In this document: in pieces, positions 55,311 through 64,000 of the stretch
Layout of the letters: the number at the start of each line of letters is the position of its first letter
Numbering within the stretch: position 1 is the stretch's first letter
Source of the DNA: Tetracentron sinense
Taxonomy: Eukaryota; Streptophyta; Magnoliopsida; Trochodendrales; Trochodendraceae
Length of the DNA: 64,000 nucleotides
Direction: 5' to 3'
Assembly: GCA_015143295.1 (NCBI GenBank)
Contig: CM026557.1
Location: 25,081,760 to 25,145,759 of the forward strand
Notes under the pieces: model-generated
The model's input: only the letters and a program-made list of their open reading frames with translations
Database searches by the model: none
Told to the model about the DNA's origin: nothing
Translations under genes and position numbers: made by a program

Positions 55311-58029
55311 GCTGTCCCTCTTTGCCGGAGAATGCCAAGGTTGACAATTCTGACAGCAAAGACTGGAATCATCCTATTTTTACACTGAGATTAGATTTTG
55401 GGGATGCAGTATGAAGGTATGTATGCATGCTATGCAGATGGTGGGTGTAATGAAGTGGCACAGATATTGCCAGGGAAGAGCGAGTAGTTCAACTTACTTA
55501 CTAGGGATTGATGGATACAAGAATGACACGTCTTGGGGGCGCTAGCCGAAAGAGAGTGTTGTCCGAGGACGGCCATCAAGGTCGAGCGAAGTGGTGTCTC
55601 CCGAAGGGATTTGGCCAAATCGGTTGAAGGACACACAAGGTGTCAAGAACACATGGGGTGTCTGAAAGGGGAGATATGCAGGAGGTAATGCTACGGTATA
55701 ACTAGATTTTTAAAGAGCACACAGGATGTCGGGGACACACGGGGGTGTCACAGGGGGGACATGCAGGAGGTAATGCTGTTATATGACAAGATTTTCAAGG
55801 AGCAGACAGGATGTCAGGGACACACAGGGGTATCACAAGGGGCATGTAGGAGATAATGCTGCAATATGACGAGATTTTCAAGGAGGATACAGGATGTCAG
55901 GGACACATGGGAGTGTCATAAGGGGGGACATGCAGGAGGTAATGCTGCGGTATGACGAGTTTGTCAAGGAGCATGCAGGAAGTTGGGGACACACGGAGGT
56001 GTCACAGGGGGGACATGCAGTAGGTAATGCTGTGGTATGACGAGATTATTAAGGAGCATACAAAATGTCGGGGACACATGAGGGTGTCACAAGGGGGACA
56101 TGCATGAGGTAATGTTGCGGTATGATGAGATTATCAAAGAGCAGATAGGATGTCGGGGACACACTGAGGTGTCACAGGGGGTTTGCGGTATGGCTTAGAG
56201 GCACTTGTCAGATTGATATTGGTATGGCCGAGAGGTGCTGAATTTTTGATTAAGTTGATTGATGCTGAGGAGTTTGGTCACGGGGTGTGACGCTATTTAG
56301 GGATGTCATGCACGGGATAAAGGCAGGGACGCTTTCCCATGACTCTGTTGATTGAGACTTACGGGGATGCATGGTTTCAGCTTTTTCTGCTTTGTACCGA
56401 AAGTCTTGCTTTGAAAAATGATTTTTAGAAAAGTGTTTGGACTTTTACAAAGAGTTTTTGATTTTGACAAAAAGAAAGCTTAGCTTAGCTTTTTAAATTT
56501 GCCAGGGAATTGCCTTCGTCAGGGCTTGGGGATTTTGTAATCTATCTTTCACTTTCGGAGAGTGGAGTATGACCCAGAAGAGGTTTCGTCACCACTGAAG
56601 ATGTTTGTGTGTAGACCTGTTTGTTTTGCCACTGCTGGAGATTGGACTCTGGCTAGAAAGCAACTTGTTGGGGAGCAACTGAGACTTCTACTGAGAATCC
56701 ACTGGGGAATATGACGCTGTTGTAAACCACTATTGGGGAGCCGCTGGTTAGAGACTGGACTTTAGCTAAGGATTACCTTGTTGAAGGCTGACAACTATCT
56801 GCTTGGGGAATTGTGGCCTCTGCTGGAGACTACTGCCCTGGAGTTCATTTTTCAGTTCTATCTGCTGGGGATTATCGCACGGGTACTTGTTTCATGGTGT
56901 CATCTACCAGCGACCTGTGGGGGATGTCGGGAGTTCGACGAGACTGCTTACTGCCGGATTCTGTTGCCAAACTGCTCTTCAGCTTTTCTCCCTTTTTTTC
57001 TTTTGGAATGACCAAGTCATGGGGTTTGCATAATTTTTGCGCGATGTGACTGTTGCCGGTTTTCCTCATGCCTGCGAAGCTAGTTGATTTTTGTCCTTTT
57101 TTGTCCCTAGTCGCAAGAGTAGGTTTGGGGTTGCGTGATTTTTGCATAATAAGGCCGTTGCCGATTTTTACTCATGCCTGCGATTTGCTGGAGAAAATAG
57201 ATCTTCTCTCGTCATTGTCCTGAATAGCACTCTACTGCCGATTTCTGTTCCGCCAAGGATGTAGATGTAATACTGCACTTGCACTCGTAGTTTCTAGGGG
57301 ATCTAGAGGGACTTTAGAGAAGGACAAAATGTAGGCTAGGGGACTGAAGTTTGGGACACCCTGGGATTTCTCATGTTGTAGTTGATTTGCACTCCCTTGG
57401 AGATTTGTCTTGTTATAGTTGATTTTCACTCTCTTGGAGAGTTCTCCCATTGAAGATTTGTACTTTGGGATGCCTGACGGGTTTTTTTTTGTGCTTCGCT
57501 AGGGAATTTGAAAGAAGTTGTCTCTGCTGGGGAGAGAGAGGTTGTCTCTGCCCGGGGAAGTGTCTGGAGAGGTTTGTCTCTGCGGGGAGTTTCTGGTTTT
57601 GAAAATGTTTCAACTTCTATTTTGGGTTTTCTTTTGATAGAAACTTTGTACCCTTGAGAGTCGACTTGTCTGGGACGTTATTGCTTTATCTGGACTCTAT
57701 GGAGGGAGGTTTTGGTTCCCCTGGGGATGGTTTGACTCTGCGTGGGGAAGTGGGGGGAGGTATGATTCCCTTTTTGTGACCGCACCTGATTTATCAGGTT
57801 GCCTACATACCCTTTGCAAGATCAGGTGAATGCCACAGGTTGGCAAGGGAGGGTGTCCCTGAAAATGTTTCATAGAAGAAGGGCTGTTAGGCTCGAGGGG
57901 CTAACTAGCTGATTTTATTGATTTTATAAAATGAGTTTACATTTGTTGGGGATAAGGAGTGTGCCAAAGATGGCCTCCTGTTATTTCCCAGAGAAACTAC
58001 AAGTGCAAAGCGCTTATTAGATCTAGACC
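55311..58029 (-). other. Element C 3' untranslated region
   Basis: About 2.7 kb lies between the end of pol and the 3' LTR without a credible gene. It includes the 85-bp tandem array (55630-56190) and a G-rich stretch (about 56500-57780) with many variants of CTGCTGGGGA and TTGTCTCTGC. Confidence 0.75.
55630..56190. repeat. Tandem array, about 85-bp unit, 6-7 copies
   Basis: Units contain AGGATGTCGGGGACACA, then GTGTCACAGGGGGGACATGC, then AGGTAATGCTG and TATGACGAGATT. Unit landmarks fall at about 55721, 55806, 55889, 55975, 56060 and 56145, with a more diverged copy before them and a partial one at the end. Period is 83-86 bp. Confidence 0.9.
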
Positions 58030-61000
58030 CTAAGAGTAGTATCGTTTAACTTTATCTATGTTGACGGGCTTTGGGAGGTCTTCGTCATCTAAACATCTGA
58101 GTCGAAGGGTGCCGCCTGAGAATTTTTCTCGGACGATGTATGGGCCTTCGTAGTTGGGAGTGAACTAGCTCCTTGGGTCAGGGCAGTTTGACAACATCTT
58201 CTGGAGAACCAAGTCACCGATCTCAATGGTTTGCGGCTTGACTTTCTTACTGAATGCCCTAGCCATGTGCCTCTGATAAGCCTAAGAATGATTGATGGCT
58301 TTCAGTCACCACTCTTCAATCAGATTCAGCTGCTCGTACTGGGTTTGTGCCTATTCTGCTTCTGAGAGTTCTGCTTCCATTAACACTTGTAGTGATGGAA
58401 CTTGTACTTTGATGGGGAGGACTGCTTCCATACCATAGACCAGAGAGAATGGTGTTGCTCCAGTTGAAGTTCGGATAGATGTTCTGTAGTTCATGAATGC
58501 GTATGGGAGCATCTCATACTAGGCAGAGTAATTGGTTGCCATCTTCTCTATGATTTTCTTCATGTTCTTGTTAACGGCTTCAACTGCACCATTGGTTTAT
58601 GGCCTATATGGTGTAGAGTTGTGATGTTGAATTTTGAACTTTAAGTAGAGATCAGTCATCCTTTGTTGCAGAAGTGGAGAGCATTGTCCGTTACAATCTC
58701 ATATGGGACTCCATATCGATGGATGATATCCCTTTTCAGAAAACATTGAACCATAGAAGCTGTGACGTTTGCAAAAGAGGCTGCCTTGACCCAGTTTATG
58801 AAGTAATCGATTGCTACCAGGATGAATTGATGTTCGTTTGTTGCTTTCAGAGCTATGGGTCCAATGACGTCGATGCCCCAAATTGAGAACGACAATGAGC
58901 AGTAAGATTGTGCAGCCTAGTTGGTGGTGCATTAACCTTGTCCGCATAGATTTGGCACTGGTGGCACTTCTGTATGTGCTTACAATAGTCAGATTCCATG
59001 GTGGACTAGTAGTAGCCCAGTTTGAGTATCTTCTTAGACAGCATCAACCTGTTCATGTGTGGGCCGTAAGTTCCTCCGTGATCTTCTTTGACTATCTGTG
59101 CTGCTTCACTGGTATCTAGGCATCTGAGCCAGATTAGGTTTGGTGACCTTTTGTACAAGATTCCCCCTAATAGGACAAATTGGATAGCCAGTCTTCTGAT
59201 TGCCCGACGGTCTATTTTGGTAGCATCAAGTGGGAAGGTCTCGTTCTTGAGGTATTGCTTGATGTCCGCATACCAAGGTTTGTTGTCTGATGCTTCTTCA
59301 ATCTGAAGGTAGTAGGCAGGCTTGTCCTATTGCTGAATCTCGATCGGCCAGGGCATGATGCCCGTGGGGATCTGAACCATAGAAGCGAGAGTAGCCAGTG
59401 CATCGACGATTCTATTGTGGATCCTGGACTTGTGACTGAAGCTGATTCTTTTGAACTGCATGATTAGCACATTGAGGTAGGCCAAGTATAGGACTAGCCT
59501 TGCTTCTTGGATGACCCAAGATTTGTTTGCCTGGCAGATTACCAAAGATGAGTGACCGTAGACTTCTATCTCTTCGATCCCGATGCTGAGGGCTTCTCTC
59601 AATCCGACTATGCATGCCTCATATTCTGCTTCGTTGTTTGAGCATCTAAACTTCAGCTTGACTGAAATAGGGAGGTGTGCTCCCTTAGGTAAGATTATGA
59701 TTGCTCCTGCCCCATGCCCATGACTATTAGCGGCTCCGTCGAAGTATAGTTCCCAACTGAGGTACTGCTTCTCTTCTGCCTCTACATACAGGATGGCTTC
59801 GTCAGGAAACTAATCATGTACTGAAACATAGTCTTGTGCTAGACTGTGGGCCAGGTGATCTACAATTGCCTGCCCCTTGATTGACTTCTGAGTCATATAT
59901 ATGATGTCGAATTCAGACAATATCATAAGCCATCGGGCTGTCCTCCTGATAATAGCTGGCTTTTCCAGTAATTACTTGAGTGGGTCCATCTGGGAGATCA
60001 GGATTACCGGGTAGGAAAGCAGATAGTGCTGGAGATGATGAGTAGCCCAGACCAGTGCTAGACAAGTTTTCTCGAGTGGGCTGTACCTCTCTTCGTACTC
60101 TAGTAGGCACTTACTGATGTAGTAGATGGCTTGCTTTGTTTTGTCTGTCTCGTCATGTTGTGCCAGGACGTACCCTATGGAGGTCTCTTGTACTGAGATG
60201 TAGAGTAGGAGTGGCCATCCCGGTGTAGGAGGCATAAGTACTAGAGGATTGAGGAGATACTGCTTTATTCTGTCAAAGGCTTCCTGGCACTTAGTTGTCT
60301 AGACTGTTGGCACAATCTTCCAGAGAAGTTTAAAAATTGGCTCGCATGTCGAAGTGAGCTGAGAGGTGAATCGACTGATATATTGAATTCTACCTAGGAA
60401 CCCATGGATTTCCTTTTTAGTTTGGGGAGTTGGCCTCTCAATGATAGCCTTAGCTTTGGCTAGATCGATCTTAATGCCTCTCTTCCTGATCATGAAGTCA
60501 AGGAGCTTTCCTGATGAGGCTTTAAAGACACATTTGGCCAGATTCAGTCTCAGGCCGAACTCTCAGAATCTGTTATAGAGTCTCTTCAAGTGTTCAGGGT
60601 GCTGCCTGGCAGTTGGAGATTTGACAATCATGTCATCCACATAGATTTTAGCTATCTTGTGGATCATGCCATGGAACAGTGCCGTCATGACCTTCTGGTA
60701 GGTTGCCCCTGCATTTTTGAGTCTGAAGGGCATTACCTTGTAGCAAAACGTGTCCCATGGTGTGATGAAGGAGGTCTTCTCCATGTCTTCCTCTGCCATT
60801 CTGATCTGGTTGTATATGGAGAAACCATCCATGAATGAGAGTGTCTCATGCCCCGCTGTATTGTCGACCAGAATATCGATGTGTGGGAGAGGGAAGTTGT
60901 CTTTAGGGCTTGCTTTGTTCAGATTCTGATAGTTGATGCACATTTGGACCTTGCCATCCTTCTTGGGTACCGGTACAATATTGGATAACCACTCAAGATA

Positions 61001-64000
61001 GGTTGCTACTGCCAGGAAGCCTGCTTTGATCTGCTTCTCTACCTCTTCTTTGACCTTTTGTGACCATTCAGGCCTCATCCATCTCAATTTCTGCTTAACT
61101 GGTCTGACTTCTAGGTTCAGGGGTAGTCTGTGTACTACCAATGCCGTGTCCAGGCCGAGCATGTCTGCATATGACCAAGCAAAGATGTCACTGTAGCTTC
61201 TCAGGAAGTTGATCATATCTGCTCTCTGTTGCGGGCTTATTGTTGTGCTGATTTTGACTAGCTGGGGACTATCTACGGATCCCAGGTTCACTTTCTCGGT
61301 GTCCTCCATGTTTAACACCAGTAGCCCTTCACTATGTTCTAGGAGGTGTAGAATCTCTTGAGGCGGTTCCTCTTCCTGTTCTGAGTTATATTCCACTCCT
61401 GACAGCCCTAGAAGGGTTTGAGGGGTAGCCCTGTCAGAGGTGATTTCTTGGCAAATCAATTAGCTTAAGTTTAGCATGCTTATGTTGTTTTTTTTGTTGG
61501 CTTAGGACACTAGGCCTTCCAGGGGAAGAGTCCGTGTGATTTCGTCATCAGCCGATATGAAATGTTTGTTTTTGAAAACATGATTTTGAGTCAAAACATC
61601 TGATTTTCATTGACAAAATAAAGTCATCAGCCGATATGAAATGTTTGTTTTTGAAAACATGATTTTGAGTCAAAACATCTGATTTTCATTGACAAAATAA
61701 ATGATTGTTTACAAAAATGATTCAAACAAAAGGAGGCAGATAGTGGCCTGACATTTGGATTTTATAAATGGGAGCAAAAGAGAGATAGATGGAGGAGAAG
61801 GGTGATGCTTGGTCACTGCTAGCTTGGACCAACCTATCTTGTATTGTGTTTCCTCAGCCCTGAATGGCCTTAATGGTGAGAGCCTCAGTCTACCAACGGA
61901 TTAGTGGCTGGAAATTGGATGATGCTTCCGCGCTGTTGGAGAGGGTATAGACTTGCTCTCATGCTAGATCTTCTGCTTCGGTAGCATCTTCGACAGTTAG
62001 CTCGTCGAACATCTGGGCCATGCTGAATATCTCTGGATTGGGAATCCCTGAAGATTCAACACCAGGCTGGGGTGTTAAGGCAACTGGTGCAACAGAGGTA
62101 TTAGGGTAGGATTGGAAGGTTCCAACTGGAAAAGTTATGGAGATGTGGGGTTGGGGTTCTGATTTCGCCGATCGACTGTTCTTCTGTGTTAGCTTGGAGA
62201 GATAGTCCTCAAACTTGGGCTTGTAATCCAATCCAAAGGACGAAGTGTAGCGGGGAGGCAAATATCTTTTTTTTATTCCCTGATTCCTGCTTCCCAGGCC
62301 TGACCTGAGTTGGTAGTTCATCTTGGTCATCATCCTGACAAATGGCAGTAGCTGCTTCCTATTCTGTTCTACTATCTGGGCGATAGAACTAACCTGCTCA
62401 AATTGATATGTCATGAAGGCAGTGCCTTGTCCCAGCTCCTGGATGTCCCCGAGGATACTTGCTAACTCTTCTGACGGGATCACAACCATGTGGTCATCTT
62501 GGATAAACTTGATTCTCTGGTGAGAGAAGAGGGAATGGCTTCGGCTGTGTGGATCCATGGTCTCCCAAGGAGCAAGGTGAATGAGGCAGGTATATTCACA
62601 ACCTGGAAATTTGTAGTGAAATGTGTAGGTTTGAACCTGATGGTTAGGTCGATGTCACCTAGATTTTGTCTTCTCGAGTTGTCAAAAGCCCTGATCGTCA
62701 TGGGTCTCTTTTTCACCTGATTGAGATCCATACCCAAGCTTTGGAGTGTAGATAAAGTGCAGACATTTAGGCCGGAGCCGTTGTTGATCGCACTGAGGAT
62801 AAGGTTCTATCCATGAACTGTACACTGATGAAGAGTGCTCGGGTATGGTCACTGTCGCAGTCTGGTATTTCTTCTTCTGTAAAGGAGATAACTCTTGGCT
62901 CTAGAACTTGCCCCACTATATACCTTAACTTTTCGAGTGTAATGCTTAGTGTTACATGAGCACTGTTAAATACCTGGAGAAGCTATTTTCGATGTGCTCG
63001 GATGTCAGAAGAAGACCCATGATGGAGATCTGGGCTGGTGCCTTCCTCAACTGTTGTGCCATATTGAATTCTTCCGATTTCTTCAATATTTTTAGCAGAA
63101 CCACAGAGTCTATTACTTCCTTCCCTGGGTCTGATACCCTTGCTTTTACTGTCTCCTTCCCTTTTGCCAGCTTTCACTCTCCATGATGAGAGAGTGAGGA
63201 GCGGGTACATGATTGAGGGTGAAAGGGTGAGGGAGGATGTAAGAGATCCTGCTAGGGTCGATGAAAGTGGAGGCTTGAGCTAGGGCACTGGACCAATTGG
63301 CAGGACAGGGGATTGTGTAGACAATTTGTTCTTCTTCAGGTTCAGGAGCGGGGATCTGTACTGGAGCCTGGATGGCTTGGATGTTTGACTGAGGGAAGGG
63401 GATTATGACAGGGGGTCGGTAAGAGGGCCTGATGATGCCATCATCGGCTGCTGGTGCGAAGGGTCTTGGCTGCCCTGCCCCAGGCTCTTCCCACTGAATG
63501 AAATTGACTTGATTGTTGTGTGGGGGTAGTGGTGCCTGGATAATGCTGGTATTATTGGGGGCCAGCTCAACCCTTCCGTCATCCAAGAGATCTTGGATAG
63601 CGCACTTCAGGCTAATGTAGTAGTTAGTGGCATGGCCTGGGCCTTGATGGAAGGTGCAGTGATGATCGGCTCTGTAATTCTTGTTTTGTTTATCGGGGGG
63701 CAAGAGAGGAGTAGGGCCTCTCAAAGTGAGGAGACCTTGCTTGGTCAGAAGGTCCAGAAGGTGGCTGAGTGAGTAAGGAAGAGGAGTAAAGTTTCTGAGG
63801 TGTCGGTCTTGTTGACAGTTTTGCCCCTGATTAGGTCGGGCTGGCTAGTGTTTCTGACAACTGGCTGCGGTTGAGCTACTGGAGCTAATAATCTGATGGG
63901 TGCTGTGGAAGCTACCATATGTACGTCTTCCTTCTTTCTGTGGTCCCTGGGACCGATGTTCCTACTAGATGAGGCAATTGTCTTGGGGGATCAAGTCCTA
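58030..64000 (-). pseudogene. Element C gag-pol region (Tat/Ogre-type, broken, 5' part outside window)
   Basis: On the minus strand: the gag C-terminus (about 64000-63150) with the histidine/cysteine motif CTFHQGPGHATNYY. Retropepsin-like sequence (FQVVNIPASFTLLLGRPWIH) lies at about 62740-62480, and a non-coding gap follows at 61460-61958. Reverse transcriptase is 61459-60563 (IAKIYVDDMIVKS), RNase H about 60240-59910, and archaeal-type RNase H about 59830-59330 (IEEIEVYGHSSLVICQ). Integrase is about 59280-58560 (IWGIDVIGPIALKAT), with a C-terminus ending near 58030. It is broken in several places. Confidence 0.88.
61544..61701. repeat. Perfect 79-bp tandem duplication in element C
   Basis: A 79-bp segment starting GTCATCAGCCGATATG is repeated head to tail (61544-61622 and 61623-61701). 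It lies in the non-coding gap between protease and reverse transcriptase, where Ogre elements are known to carry an intron. Confidence 0.9.

Larger units (their letters stand above)
52615..64000 (-). mobile_element. Element C: Ty3/gypsy Tat/Ogre-type, minus strand, runs off the right edge
   Basis: The 3' LTR is 52615-55310 (TGTGAACACGGG..GGTTACA on the plus strand). A polypurine tract (CAAAGAGGGACAGC on the minus strand) lies next to it at about 55311-55326. A long 3' untranslated region with tandem repeats follows, then pol on the minus strand from 58030. A second, archaeal-type RNase H between RNase H and integrase is diagnostic of the Tat lineage. The 5' LTR is outside the window, so age cannot be estimated. 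It is broken in several places. It splits the 5' LTR of B and is therefore younger than B. Confidence 0.9.

Noticed and set aside
55630-56190. CRISPR-like repeat array
   Set aside because: Units are contiguous 85-bp tandem repeats without unique spacers, inside a plant retrotransposon.
56778-57147. Overlapping open frames in the 3' region of element C
   Set aside because: They are short, overlap in several frames and have compositions expected from G-rich repeats; no family is recognised.

Overview
The window is nuclear DNA from a flowering plant, most likely a eudicot. One intron-containing receptor-kinase gene sits at the left end, and everything from 12356 to the right edge is a stack of LTR retrotransposons (Ty1/copia and Ty3/gypsy) inserted into one another. 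The AT-rich introns, GT/AG splice sites and initiator-tRNA-Met primer sites (TGGTATCAGAGC) all fit a plant. No RNA genes, CRISPR arrays or bacterial features were seen.

1-12355, host region. A leucine-rich-repeat receptor-like pseudokinase is encoded on the minus strand in three coding exons (9891-8991, 4459-2882, 1023-440; 1020 residues). It resembles Arabidopsis At2g27060 most closely. The codons split at both exon junctions restore the expected protein. The introns hold a small inverted-repeat element on each side of exon 2, a LINE reverse-transcriptase fragment and microsatellites. The probable leader has an 18-G tract next to a possible splice acceptor, followed upstream by about 1.6 kb of intergenic DNA.

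12356-64000, nested fossils. Element A, a Tekay/Del-like chromovirus on the plus strand, is the oldest layer seen. Its 5' LTR was split by copia element D (13222-35798, duplication GCTCA) and by solo LTR-2 (36278-38572, GTATT). D carries solo LTR-1 in its own 5' LTR (14190-16486, ATGGA) and a young Sirevirus-like copia element E in its leader (19116-30171, GCATG). The 3' LTR of A was split at about 45549 by minus-strand chromovirus B. The 5' LTR of B was split at 52615 by minus-strand Tat/Ogre-type element C, which runs off the right edge. The elements look broken to different degrees: E is the least decayed, A and D are heavily decayed.

Main observation. Four LTR families from both superfamilies (E, A, solo LTR-1, solo LTR-2) share one promoter layout. 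Near-palindromic units of 14 bp, separated by 5-7 bp, repeat every 19-21 bp (about two helical turns) upstream of a TATA box. The unit sequences differ between families but the geometry is the same. Element E has a second small copy of this layout, with its own TATA-like box, about 200 bp before its extra third ORF, which suggests a separate internal promoter. Element C instead carries five 25-27 bp palindromes and many AACCATGGTT palindromes in its LTR, plus an 85-bp tandem array in its 3' untranslated region.
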